Below, piece after piece: positions 42,769-51,089 of a stretch of DNA of 64,000 nt (positions are counted from its first letter, which is position 1; every line of letters starts with the position of its first letter). A program made the translations under genes and the position numbers. Below the pieces are notes generated by a model that saw nothing but the letters and a program-made list of their open reading frames with translations, had not been told where the DNA came from and made no database searches. Origin of the DNA: Deltaproteobacteria bacterium (GTDB taxonomy: Bacteria; Myxococcota_A; UBA796; SXON01); the NCBI GenBank assembly GCA_014191855.1, contig BJHF01000001.1, positions 186,001-250,000 of the forward strand, given 5' to 3'.

Positions 42769-43365
42769 ATGGTGGTTTCTACGGCGTTCTTGAAGCACGT
42801 TTCAAAGGTCCTGGCCGTCGGGCTCTCGGCGTACTTCGCGCTCTGGGCCTGTGCGCCCGCGGCGAGCATGCGCCCGCCCACGCTCGACCTCGACGCGCCA
42901 CACGAGATCGGCCTCGCGGGGGTGGCGACGACCAACAACGGGGCGACCTTCGCTCCCGATGCGCAGCTTTGGTACGAGCAGCGGGTCGGCAAGAAGTTCT
43001 CGGTTGGCGGCACCCTCTTCGGCGGTGCCACCGGGCTCGTCGGCGTGGGCGCGCTCGGTCGCTGGCACGCCGTGGAGCTGGACCGCTTCCGGCTCGGGGT
43101 GGATTTTGAAGGCGGATTTCTCTACGCCGCCGTCGGCGTGCCGATGGCCTACCGGCTCCTGGGCGATTGGTGGCTGTACACCAGTCCCAGCGCCGGACTG
43201 CGGATGAATGGGCTCGCAAGGCTGCCTGTCGGCACCCAGTTCGGGATCGGCGAGCACGTCCGCATCAGCGTCGAGGGCGGCGTGGACTTCTTCAATTCCA
43301 CCCTCGCTCCCGGCTCCAGCGATGTGGCCTTCGTAGGCGGTTTGGCCGCGGCGGTGCGCTGGTAG
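42769..43365 (+). CDS. Envelope protein, small beta-barrel-like
   Basis: 198 aa. An N-terminal hydrophobic segment with a Cys at 28 (AYFALWACAPAASM) suits a lipoprotein or signal peptide. The rest is made of alternating strands (GATFAPDAQLWYEQRVGKKF, SVGGTLFGGATGLVGVGALG, VELDRFRLGVDFEGGFLYAA) and ends in AVRW, an aromatic terminus typical of outer-membrane barrels. Family not recognised. Follows clpX-algH with a four-base gap; convergent with the Ser/Thr kinase. Confidence 0.65.
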   Translation: MVVSTAFLKHVSKVLAVGLSAYFALWACAPAASMRPPTLDLDAPHEIGLAGVATTNNGATFAPDAQLWYEQRVGKKFSVGGTLFGGATGLVGVGALGRWHAVELDRFRLGVDFEGGFLYAAVGVPMAYRLLGDWWLYTSPSAGLRMNGLARLPVGTQFGIGEHVRISVEGGVDFFNSTLAPGSSDVAFVGGLAAAVRW

Positions 43366-43371
43366 CCACAC

Positions 43372-45216
43372 CTACGTGCGTCGGCCCTTCTCGAGGCGGA
43401 AGCGGATCCAGCTCTTCAGCGCCGCGGGGCCCCAACGCCAGAGGGCCACGCCCAACAGCGCGGCGTTGCTCGCAGAGAGGAAGATCCATCGCAGGGGCGG
43501 GAATGCGGTGCTGCCGACGAAGGCCAGCCCGTAGGTGGCGGCTGCGAGGGCCACCCAAGGCTCCAGCATGATCGCGAAGCAGACGGCGATCACCGCGGCG
43601 ATCAGGGGGAACAATGTGACGATCTGCACGTTGGTGAGGCCGAGCTGGTCTGCGCCCGCGAGCATCAGGAGCTGAACCACCGGGGTGGCGGCGGTGATCT
43701 GGATCACGGCGCGGTTGAGCATCGAGCGGCTCAGGGAGTCGCGGGCCCAGAACCACATCCCAAGGATCACGGCCAGGAGTCCGAGGGTGCCGAGCGCCAC
43801 CCTGGATGTCGGAGCATCGCGATCGAAGAGGTGCGTGGCGAGCGGCACGAGCGTGAGCACGAGGCCGATGACGATGCTCACGAACATGCGGGTGCGGAGG
43901 CCCGCCGCCTCGTCGTGATCGGCGATGAGCTGGGCAGCGCGGGCGCTGCGGGTGGCCTCGATGGAGAGCGCCTTGGAAACCTGCTCGGCGAGCGCGGGCT
44001 CGGGCCGCTTCAGCTCCTGAAGGAGGTCGGCCGCCGCTCGGGCATCCCCTCGCGCGAGGTCCCAACGGATGCGCGCGGTTCGGGCCGCATCGAGGCCGGC
44101 GAGCGCGGCCGCATGCTCGGGTGCGCGGGCGAGCGCCTGCTCGTAGGCCAGTCGGCAGGTCGCGAAAAGCGCGGGCACTTGTGTGGCCGTTGCGTCGCCC
44201 GCGCGTTCGCGTAGGCTCAGCAGCGCGGCCCCCCCGGCCTCGACCAACGCGTCGGCGTCGCGTTCTTCGAGGTAACTCTGTACGAAGCGGCGGAAGCTCT
44301 CCGCCGATTCGGGCCGGGCCGCTGGGTCGAGGGCGAGGGCCTGCATACAGAGGCGCACCAGGCGGGTGGGGGCTTGCGTCGGGACCACGGGAGGCTCGGC
44401 GGCCGCCGCGTCGATCACCTGCTGGGGTTCGTCGCCCGGGTGCGGCGGCGTGTTGGTGAGCACCGCGTAGAGCAGCCCGCCGAGCAGGTACACGTCCGTC
44501 GCGATGCCGAGGGCTGGGCCGTCGGCGCGCGCCATCTCGGGGGCCATGTAATGCGGCGTTCCTGCGAGGCTGTTCTGCTCTGCCGCGAGCGGCAGACGGT
44601 GGGCGGCGCGCTCATCGAGCGCCACGGCGATCCCCCAGTCGAGCACGTAGGTTTCCCCACCCGCGCCGATCATCACGTTGTCGGGCTTCAGATCGCGGTG
44701 GAGCACGCCTCGCCCGTGGGCATGGTGCGTCGTTGCGGCCACCGACATCAAGACCCGCAGGTGCCAGGCCAGCACATCGCGCACGCCGAAGCTGCGTTCA
44801 ACCTGCTCAGGCTGGTTGATCAGCTCCGTCCACGTCCACCCCTCGATGCGACGCATCACGATGTGCGGGCAGCCCTCGTCGTCGGTCACGACGTCGTGGA
44901 CGGGAACGACGCCGGGGTGTTGCAGCGCGCCGGTGACCCAGGCCTCTTGGAGTACGCGGCTGACCGCCGCGGCCGATGATGCGCCGCGAAGTGGAGTTTT
45001 GATCGCCACTTCGCGATCCAACGAAGCCTGATGCGCGCGGCGCACGATGGCGGTGCCGCCGGAGCCGAGCGTATCGAAACACGTGTACGCTCCGTTGAGG
45101 CGCGCCTGGGCAGGCGGGAGCGCGTTGGTCGGGCCGAACGCACCGCGGATCGTCTCACGCGGGTGGCCGGTGAGGCCGGGAGGGGTGGTCGCCGCGGCCG
45201 GTAGGTCCCGGTTCAT
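43372..45216 (-). CDS. Membrane-anchored Ser/Thr protein kinase
   Basis: 614 aa. Kinase domain about 43-300: glycine loop LGSGGTAIV, ATP lysine K73 in VAIKTPL, catalytic loop VLHRDLKPDNVMIG (H173, D175), DWG at 193-195 in place of DFG, APE in HYMAPEMARA. A helical region (about 310-420) with TPR-like character is followed by about six membrane helices to the C-terminus, so the kinase faces the cytoplasm on a polytopic anchor rather than the usual single helix with a sensor. DFG to DWG keeps the metal Asp. TAGGGC lies six bases before the ATG. Confidence 0.9.
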   Translation of the reverse strand: MNRDLPAAATTPPGLTGHPRETIRGAFGPTNALPPAQARLNGAYTCFDTLGSGGTAIVRRAHQASLDREVAIKTPLRGASSAAAVSRVLQEAWVTGALQHPGVVPVHDVVTDDEGCPHIVMRRIEGWTWTELINQPEQVERSFGVRDVLAWHLRVLMSVAATTHHAHGRGVLHRDLKPDNVMIGAGGETYVLDWGIAVALDERAAHRLPLAAEQNSLAGTPHYMAPEMARADGPALGIATDVYLLGGLLYAVLTNTPPHPGDEPQQVIDAAAAEPPVVPTQAPTRLVRLCMQALALDPAARPESAESFRRFVQSYLEERDADALVEAGGAALLSLRERAGDATATQVPALFATCRLAYEQALARAPEHAAALAGLDAARTARIRWDLARGDARAAADLLQELKRPEPALAEQVSKALSIEATRSARAAQLIADHDEAAGLRTRMFVSIVIGLVLTLVPLATHLFDRDAPTSRVALGTLGLLAVILGMWFWARDSLSRSMLNRAVIQITAATPVVQLLMLAGADQLGLTNVQIVTLFPLIAAVIAVCFAIMLEPWVALAAATYGLAFVGSTAFPPLRWIFLSASNAALLGVALWRWGPAALKSWIRFRLEKGRRT

Positions 45217-45235
45217 CGCCGCGCCCTATCGTCGG
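45217..45235. promoter_or_regulatory. 19-bp divergent promoter region
   Basis: On the minus strand TAGGGC (45228 down to 45223) is followed by six bases and the kinase ATG at 45216. On the plus strand TATCGT (45227-45232) precedes the ATG at 45236 by three bases. As at 36736-36752, the -10-like elements for the two directions overlap. Confidence 0.4.
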
Positions 45236-45970
45236 ATGGTATGCTCTGCCCGGATCATGGGCGCCGAAACGCCGAGCCGCGCGAGCCTTGCCAGCTACAC
45301 GGGTGCTGCCCGTGCGGTGGATAGCGCCGCGATCCTTGGCTTTTTCGCTGCGGCTGGCGCGAACGTGTCGCGCGTGTGGGCGCTTGGCATGGAGGCTCTG
45401 GATGGCGCAACGGCCGCGGCGATCTGCCTCGGCTACCTCGCTTCCGACCTCGGGTCGGGCACCGTGCACTGGTTCTTCGACACGTGGCTCTCGGCGCGCA
45501 CGCCGGTGCTCGGGTCGATGTTTGTGCGCCCCTTCCGCGAGCACCACGTGGATCCGAAGGCGATCACCCGGCACGACTTCGTGGAGACGAACGGCAGCAA
45601 TTGCCTGGCCACGGCCCCGGTGCTCCTCGGCGCGCTGCTGCTCGACCCGAGCTCAAGCATCGCCGCCCAGTTTGGCGTCGTGTTCCTCGTCGCGCTTGCC
45701 CTCGGCGTGTTTGCAACCAATCAGCTCCACAAGTGGGCGCACGCGGACGAGGTGCCGCCCGGGGTCCGCTGGCTTCAGTGCATGGGGTTGGTGCTCCGCC
45801 CCGAGCACCACTCGGTGCACCACCGCGCCCCGTTCGCCAGGCACTATTGCATCACCACGGGCTGGATGAATCCGCTGTTGGACGGCCTCGGCTACTTCCG
45901 GAGCCTCGAACGGGCGATCTCGGCGCTTACGCGCGCCGTTCCCCGCGCCGAGGATGCCGCGATCACCTAG
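45236..45970 (+). CDS. carF: CarF/TMEM189-type plasmanylethanolamine desaturase
   Basis: 244 aa membrane enzyme of the family that makes the vinyl-ether bond of plasmalogens (bacterial CarF, animal TMEM189/PEDS1). Diagnostic His motifs are complete: DLGSGTVHWFFDTW, RPFREHHVDPKAITRHDF, ETNGSNC, NQLHKWAH, LRPEHHSVHHRAPF and YCITTGWMNPLLD. In Myxococcus CarF also signals singlet-oxygen/light stress for carotenoid synthesis. ATG at 45236 or 45257. Divergent from the kinase by 19 bases and overlapping truA at the convergent end by four bases. Confidence 0.92.
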   Translation: MVCSARIMGAETPSRASLASYTGAARAVDSAAILGFFAAAGANVSRVWALGMEALDGATAAAICLGYLASDLGSGTVHWFFDTWLSARTPVLGSMFVRPFREHHVDPKAITRHDFVETNGSNCLATAPVLLGALLLDPSSSIAAQFGVVFLVALALGVFATNQLHKWAHADEVPPGVRWLQCMGLVLRPEHHSVHHRAPFARHYCITTGWMNPLLDGLGYFRSLERAISALTRAVPRAEDAAIT

Positions 45971-46755
45971 GCCGGCGCCGCCTCGCTGAATCCCTCGAAA
46001 ATCAGCGACTCCGGGGGGTAATCCACGCTCACCAGGTACAGCCCCTCGGGTCGCGCCGTCCGCCCGGAGCGCTTCGGGTCGCAGGCCGCGAGCGCAGCGG
46101 CCACGTCTTCCGGGGGGCGACGCCGCTCACCAACATCGAGCAGGGTACCGACCATCCGGCGCACCTGGTAGCGCAAGAAGCCGTTGCCATGGAATTCGAG
46201 GTGGTGTTCGCCTCCGCCCACGTCGACATGCGCGGCCCGATCGACGGTTCGAACCGGGGATTTGGCCACGCAGCCGGCGCCGCGGAACGTGGTGAAGTCG
46301 TGCGTGCCGACGAGGGCGGGCATGGCGGCCTCGATGGCGGACCAGTCGAGCGGGCGGAAGCGATGCAGCGCAAACCCGGTCAGGAAGGGGCTTCGATCTG
46401 GGCGATTGTAGACGCGATACCGATAGGTCTTGCCGGTGGCGGTGAAGCGGGCGTGGAACGATTCGGGCATCCGTTCGGCGAGGATGACCGACAGCTCGGG
46501 CGGCAGCGCGGTGTTGAGCCCGCGGCGCAGGTGCACAGGGTCGCGCTCGACATCCACCCGGAAGCTCACCACCTGGCCGAGCGCGTGCACGCCCGCGTCG
46601 GTACGGCCGCTTCCGTGAATAATCACGCGTTCTTTGTCGAAGTGCTGCGCCAACGCCGCTTCGAGCGTGGATTGCACCGTCACCTGGTTGAGCTGAGTCT
46701 GGAACCCCGCGAAGGCGCGACCGTTGTACTCGATCACCAGCCGGTAGGTCGCCAC
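45967..46755 (-). CDS. truA: tRNA pseudouridine synthase A
   Basis: 262 aa. Modifies U38-40 in the tRNA anticodon arm. Conserved blocks: LVIEYNGRAFAGFQTQLNQV, the catalytic-Asp motif GSGRTDAGVHALGQV, LNTALPPELSV, FHARFTATGKTYRYRVYN, HDFTTFRGAGCVAKSPVRTV and FLRYQVRRMVGTLLDVG. Last gene of the long leftward run; starts four bases after the barrel-fusion stop. Confidence 0.96.
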   Translation of the reverse strand: MATYRLVIEYNGRAFAGFQTQLNQVTVQSTLEAALAQHFDKERVIIHGSGRTDAGVHALGQVVSFRVDVERDPVHLRRGLNTALPPELSVILAERMPESFHARFTATGKTYRYRVYNRPDRSPFLTGFALHRFRPLDWSAIEAAMPALVGTHDFTTFRGAGCVAKSPVRTVDRAAHVDVGGGEHHLEFHGNGFLRYQVRRMVGTLLDVGERRRPPEDVAAALAACDPKRSGRTARPEGLYLVSVDYPPESLIFEGFSEAAPA

Positions 46756-46759
46756 CGGC

Positions 46760-49183
46760 TCAGTAGTCGAACTTGAGGCCGACGGTCACATCGGTAGACG
46801 TGAAGTCGAGCGTGTCGGAGCCCAGGCTGTACGTTTGCCGGTATTCCGCCACGATGTAGGTGTCGTTTACGCTTGCCACCGTCTCCAGGCGACTCGCGGC
46901 GCCTTCGTCCAACGCATCAAGGAGCAGGTACAGGCCGGCCCCCCAGTGCCATCCGAGGGTGCCATCCGTCGTGTCCCCCCCGCCGCTCGCGTCGTAGGGC
47001 GAGGTCCAGGTTTCGTTCCAGATCCAGTAGTCCACGCCGGCGCGTGCGAAGGGCACTACAGGTTGTTCCTGCCAGATATCCAGGCGAAGCGTGGTGTCGA
47101 GCGCCAGCGGCACGACGGTGAGCTTGTCGCTGTCAGCGGACGTTTCCCCTGAGGAGGTCGTCTGCCCGCCTTCATCGCTGTAGAGCCCGAAGCCCAGGTC
47201 CACCTCGACAAAGTTGCTGGTCCACCCGATGTCGGTGCGGAGCAGACGGTTGTCGGACTCGCCAAACGCGTCCTTCAGTTCCTCGTTCTCCTGGCTCAGG
47301 AACGTTCCATATCGAACCTCGAAATTCCAGCTTCGCGAGGTGAGGTTGTCCTCGTGGGGCTTCGCTTCGGCGATACCCGGCATGGCGACCGCGCCCAGCA
47401 CCGCGAGGCCCGCGGCGGCGCGTGCCCGGCGGCGAAGCGCGATGACCGCGGCGGCGATGCTACCCATCCAACCTGCGCTCTCCAGCGGGAGCCCGCACCA
47501 TCCCTCGATGCCGAGGCGCTCGGAAACGGAGTAGGTCTCTTCGGGAGTGGCGGCGAACACGTCGGACATGGGGCTCTCCGAATAGGTGCCGTCGTCCGCA
47601 TCGATGGCGCGAGCGGCGACGTAGTAGGTCGTTTTGTTGGTCAAACCGCCGATATAGCAGTCGAAGATGCCGTATTCGTCAGGCTCCTCGGTGAGCTCGC
47701 CGGGATCCTTGTCCGGGCCCACATACGCAGGGCCGCCCGTTTCGTAGTCATCGCTCGCGAACTCCACGGTCGAGAGGTACACCACGTACGACTGCGCAAC
47801 ATCCAGGTCAAACGCTTCGAAGGTGACGCGGATGGACTCGTCGCCGAAGCTCACGGTGCTCGCGTCGATCGTGGGGGCCGGGGCGGGCTCGTTGACGCTG
47901 ACGTATTCGCCGTCGCGACCAAAGTCTGTCGACCCGGAGGGGGTGATCTGGACCTCCACGAGGTACTGCACGTCCGCACCCGTGGTGGGGAGGCTGACGG
48001 TGGCCGTTGTTTCAACCCCGGCCTCTACGCTACCCGAAGCGCCGTCCACGTTCTCGGGGGTTTGCCCCGCCCCGGCGATCTGGTAGTTTACCTGGTAACT
48101 TCCGGCGGTGTCGGAAGTGAAGGTGACGGTGAATTCCTCCTCTGCCGCGACGTCCGTTGCCGAGGTGGCCGTGATCTCCACCCAGGGTCGATCGGTGATG
48201 ACCCAGGTGCCGGCGGACGTGGCGGCGAACCCATACCCGGTCATGCCCACGAGCTCGGTGGCACCGGCCGCCTCGGCGATCTCGCCCAGCTCGTCGCCGA
48301 TGGCCGTGCCGCCCGAGTACGTGAAGATGTGCAGCGCGTCGGCCGCGGCCACCCCGATCCATCCGTCGGAAGCGAGGCCGCCGATCCCCGTGGGCGTGCC
48401 CACGTCGGGCGAGCTGGGCGCTGTGAGGTCGATGTCGCTCGCGTCCCCGCTGAGGTATGCGGTCGAACCGGTGGATCCGGAGTTGGCGAACCAGGTCGTG
48501 GTGCCTCCATCCTCGGTCCAGACGTCTTCGATGGTGAGGTTCCCTTCGTTCTCGGTGCTGCTTGCGGAGGTGCCGGACTCCGTAGAAACGCGGGAGATCT
48601 CGGCGTTTCCGTGGGCCACGTACAAGTAGGTGACGACCAGCTCGCCGTCCTCCGTGTCGCCCGCTTGGTACCGTGCGTCCATGTCCACGAAGCCGTCTGC
48701 AGAGAGGTCGGCCCCCTCGGAATACTTCAGGACGAAGCTGTTGATATCGTAGCCCGTGGCCACCGGGCCCTGGTCTTCGGTGTCGTAGACCGCATACACG
48801 TTGCTGGCATCTGCCGCCAGGCCCAGCGGCGTGCCTTCAAGCGGGTGGACGGCCATGAAAACGGCGCCTTCCCCCTGCTTCAGCGCCCACTGCCCGATCT
48901 GGTTGTCGGAGAGGCCGGCGAACAGCATCGGGGCCGCCTCCGAGCCGCCGATCGCCACGCCGCCTACGGCGGTGGCGCCCCCGTCGATCTCCACGTTGAT
49001 GACGCTCCACGTGCTGGTGTCGAGCACCTGAAGCTCGCCGCCTGTGGTCGTCCATGCGATCCACGCGTCGTTCCCCGCCACCGTGAGGTCGTCCACCGCG
49101 GTGCTGCTCTCCGCGAAGGCAGCGGCATGATCGGGTGCCGCCTGCGCGGCTGAAAAGGTGGCGAACATCCAGAACAACGACAT
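46760..49183 (-). CDS. Secreted propeller/Fn3-like protein fused to an outer-membrane barrel
   Basis: 807 aa, start fixed by the TGATG junction with the Asd-like gene. Signal peptide ends at AQA (about 1-15). Residues about 16-380: repeated beta segments (YLYVAHGNAEISRVS, GYGFAATSAGTWVITDRPWV) like a propeller, then Ig/Fn3-like strands to about 555. Residues 562-589: Cys563, small residues, a hydrophobic helix and RRRARA, which is MYXO-CTERM-like. Residues 586-607 resemble a second signal peptide (ending GIAEA). Residues 608-807 are a beta-barrel of the myxobacterial OMP type ending in LKFDY. It may be two ancestral genes fused in frame, possibly cut at 563 or 607. Confidence 0.72.
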   Translation of the reverse strand: MSLFWMFATFSAAQAAPDHAAAFAESSTAVDDLTVAGNDAWIAWTTTGGELQVLDTSTWSVINVEIDGGATAVGGVAIGGSEAAPMLFAGLSDNQIGQWALKQGEGAVFMAVHPLEGTPLGLAADASNVYAVYDTEDQGPVATGYDINSFVLKYSEGADLSADGFVDMDARYQAGDTEDGELVVTYLYVAHGNAEISRVSTESGTSASSTENEGNLTIEDVWTEDGGTTTWFANSGSTGSTAYLSGDASDIDLTAPSSPDVGTPTGIGGLASDGWIGVAAADALHIFTYSGGTAIGDELGEIAEAAGATELVGMTGYGFAATSAGTWVITDRPWVEITATSATDVAAEEEFTVTFTSDTAGSYQVNYQIAGAGQTPENVDGASGSVEAGVETTATVSLPTTGADVQYLVEVQITPSGSTDFGRDGEYVSVNEPAPAPTIDASTVSFGDESIRVTFEAFDLDVAQSYVVYLSTVEFASDDYETGGPAYVGPDKDPGELTEEPDEYGIFDCYIGGLTNKTTYYVAARAIDADDGTYSESPMSDVFAATPEETYSVSERLGIEGWCGLPLESAGWMGSIAAAVIALRRRARAAAGLAVLGAVAMPGIAEAKPHEDNLTSRSWNFEVRYGTFLSQENEELKDAFGESDNRLLRTDIGWTSNFVEVDLGFGLYSDEGGQTTSSGETSADSDKLTVVPLALDTTLRLDIWQEQPVVPFARAGVDYWIWNETWTSPYDASGGGDTTDGTLGWHWGAGLYLLLDALDEGAASRLETVASVNDTYIVAEYRQTYSLGSDTLDFTSTDVTVGLKFDY

Positions 49184-50190
49184 CACGCCTCCAACTGCGA
49201 GGTGAGCCCGGAACCCACGATCGCCTCGGCCACCGCGACTGGAACGGCCGCGCCGGCCCCCGCGACATTGTCCGCGGCAAGCCAGAGGTGGACGCCTTCG
49301 CCCGTCGGGTCGAGACGCACGCCGCCCCAATAGACCGGGGCCCGACCCATCACCTTGCGTGGCCGGAGCGTGCGCACGCGGGCGGCGGTGGCGAGGCCGG
49401 GCGCATCGCGCAGCGCGGCCTCCACCGCCTCAACGCTGTCGACGCCGCGGATGTACAATGCCGCGGTCATCCCCGAGAACACGGGCTGCGTGGCGATCTG
49501 CACGGCGACGCGGCTCAGGTTCGTGCCCAGGAGCTCGGACACCTCGGCGGCGGTTTGAAGCTCGCGCGCGCTCCACTCACCCGGGTCGGCATCTTCGGGA
49601 AGCGTGTCGAACGCGAGGCCCTCCGCGAAGAGGCGGCGGGGGGGATCCTTCAGGTTGAAGGTGGCGACGACCTGCTCCGAGAGCTCCTCCGTGGCGGCGC
49701 GGCCGTAGGCGTTCGCCGGGAGGTTGATGAGGCCCGTGACGGTGTGCGCCCCGATCGGGAGCAGAGGGCCGAACACGCTGGCGATGAGCCACGCGGGCGC
49801 GGAGGGGGTGCGCGCGCCGCCGGCCCGGGCGAGCTCGAGCTCCGGGATCGGGCGAACCCCGGGAAGGCAGAGCGGCGCGGCGAACACGCCTGCGCATGCG
49901 TTGCCGATGTCGATCACCAAGGAGCCGCGGGAAACGAACGACATCACGGTTCGCAGCGCGACGGCGCTTGGAAGCGCGCTGAACACCAGGCTCGGCGCAG
50001 CGTCCACCGCTTCGGCGATGGGGCGAACGGTCAGGGTTTTCCCTGCGAACTCCACGCTGGTTTGCCGCATGGCGCGGGAGGCATAGACGGAGACCTCGGC
50101 GGTTGCGAGGGTGCTCTCGGCGAGTCGCAACAGCAACGCATCCCCGACGTTGCCCGTGGCGCCGAGGATCGCGATCGTAGGTCCGGTCAT
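49183..50190 (-). CDS. Aspartate-semialdehyde dehydrogenase-like protein without catalytic Cys
   Basis: 335 aa. Has the NADP Rossmann start (IAILGATGNVG, residues 7-16 region), FSALPSAVAL, the dimer-domain blocks GLINLPANAYGRAATEEL and VFSGMTAALYI, and the closing LAADNVAGAGAAVPVAVAEA. Real Asd enzymes have PNCST with a nucleophilic Cys just before the SVFGPLL-like helix; here that place reads APAWLIASVFGPLL. The H/R substrate residues are also altered. It resembles the Asd-related USG-1 type, so enzyme activity is doubtful. Between the YdcH-like gene and the barrel fusion. Confidence 0.8.
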   Translation of the reverse strand: MTGPTIAILGATGNVGDALLLRLAESTLATAEVSVYASRAMRQTSVEFAGKTLTVRPIAEAVDAAPSLVFSALPSAVALRTVMSFVSRGSLVIDIGNACAGVFAAPLCLPGVRPIPELELARAGGARTPSAPAWLIASVFGPLLPIGAHTVTGLINLPANAYGRAATEELSEQVVATFNLKDPPRRLFAEGLAFDTLPEDADPGEWSARELQTAAEVSELLGTNLSRVAVQIATQPVFSGMTAALYIRGVDSVEAVEAALRDAPGLATAARVRTLRPRKVMGRAPVYWGGVRLDPTGEGVHLWLAADNVAGAGAAVPVAVAEAIVGSGLTSQLEA

Positions 50191-50211
50191 ATTCCGCGGG
50201 GACTAACCCGT

Positions 50212-50460
50212 TCAGACGCCCCGGTGTGCATCCAGGATGGCCTGGATGCGCTCCTTGCCGCGCAGCTTCATCCGCTTGATCTTGCCGATCTGGCGACGCT
50301 CGGCCTCAGAAGGATGCCGAACGCCGCTCAAGCGGCCAAGATCCTTCTCGAATGCCTGGTGTCGTCCCCACAAGTGCCTCAATTCGTCGTGACCGACGGC
50401 GAGACTGTGGAGGAGGTCGAGTTCATCACGCTCCATGCACCACTCCAGAGGAGCGCTCAC
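50212..50460 (-). CDS. YdcH/DUF465-like small helical protein
   Basis: 82 aa from a GTG overlapping the tsaB stop (GTGA); an ATG eight codons later is possible. One helical hairpin: LLHSLAVGHDELRHLWGRHQ, AFEKDLGRL, then PSEAERRQIGKIKRMKLRGK, which fits the DUF465 pattern (E..EL..LK..KL..KD.I). Cytoplasmic, function unknown in the family. Translational coupling to tsaB is suggested by the overlap. Confidence 0.75.
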   Translation of the reverse strand: MSAPLEWCMERDELDLLHSLAVGHDELRHLWGRHQAFEKDLGRLSGVRHPSEAERRQIGKIKRMKLRGKERIQAILDAHRGV

Positions 50461-51089
50461 TGTACCAGATTGGGGGGCTGGGCGTCAGGTGCGCGCAGGT
50501 AGAACGGTGCCACGGCGCCGGGATCCAGAAGGGGCAACGTGTGGAGCAGTAGCGCTGCGGCGCGAAGGTGGGCGTCGTCCGCCAAGGATAGCAGCTTCGC
50601 GTTGACGAGCGCCGCGCCGGCCGCACCGACGCCCTCGCCGACGACGACGACATCCGCGAGGTCGAGAGCGGCCGGAGCGATGTCCGCAGGCTCGCCCAGC
50701 GCGCGGGGCGTTTCGCCGGTGGTGTCGAAGGTTTGGGCGTAGAGTCGACCCTTCCTGGCATCGAGCAGCGCGAGAACCCGCGGATGGCCGGGCGCGGCTG
50801 CGGCGCGGAGCGCGAGGGTGGGCACGGCGATCACGGGGAGCACTCGCGCAAGGGCGAGGCCGAGCGCGTGCGCGATGCCGACCCGCAAGCCCGTGAACGC
50901 GCCTGGCCCGGTGACAACGGCCACGGCGTCGAGTGAGCCCAGCGTCGTGAGCGCGCGGGCAAGCGCCGGGGTGAGCCAGGCGTCGGCGCCGGCCTGGATT
51001 CGCTGCGTCTCGGCGAAGACGCAGACCCCCTCCGCGTACGCGGCCACGCCCACGACCCCGGTGGCCGTGTCAATCAGGACTACGCGCAT
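50457..51089 (-). CDS. tsaB: TsaB, t6A tRNA modification factor
   Basis: 210 aa. The ASKHA-type fold begins VVLIDTATGVVGVAAYAEG; family motifs TGPGAFTGLRVGIAHALGLA and ALLDARKGRLYAQTF are intact. It helps TsaD and TsaE attach threonylcarbamoyl to A37 of ANN-decoding tRNAs. The other tsa genes are not in the window. Ten bases overlap the rseP 3' end. Confidence 0.94.
   Translation of the reverse strand: MRVVLIDTATGVVGVAAYAEGVCVFAETQRIQAGADAWLTPALARALTTLGSLDAVAVVTGPGAFTGLRVGIAHALGLALARVLPVIAVPTLALRAAAAPGHPRVLALLDARKGRLYAQTFDTTGETPRALGEPADIAPAALDLADVVVVGEGVGAAGAALVNAKLLSLADDAHLRAAALLLHTLPLLDPGAVAPFYLRAPDAQPPNLVQ

Noticed and set aside
47354-49153. 599-codon open frame on the plus strand
   Set aside because: Antisense to the barrel-fusion gene; no recognisable domain and wrong codon pattern.
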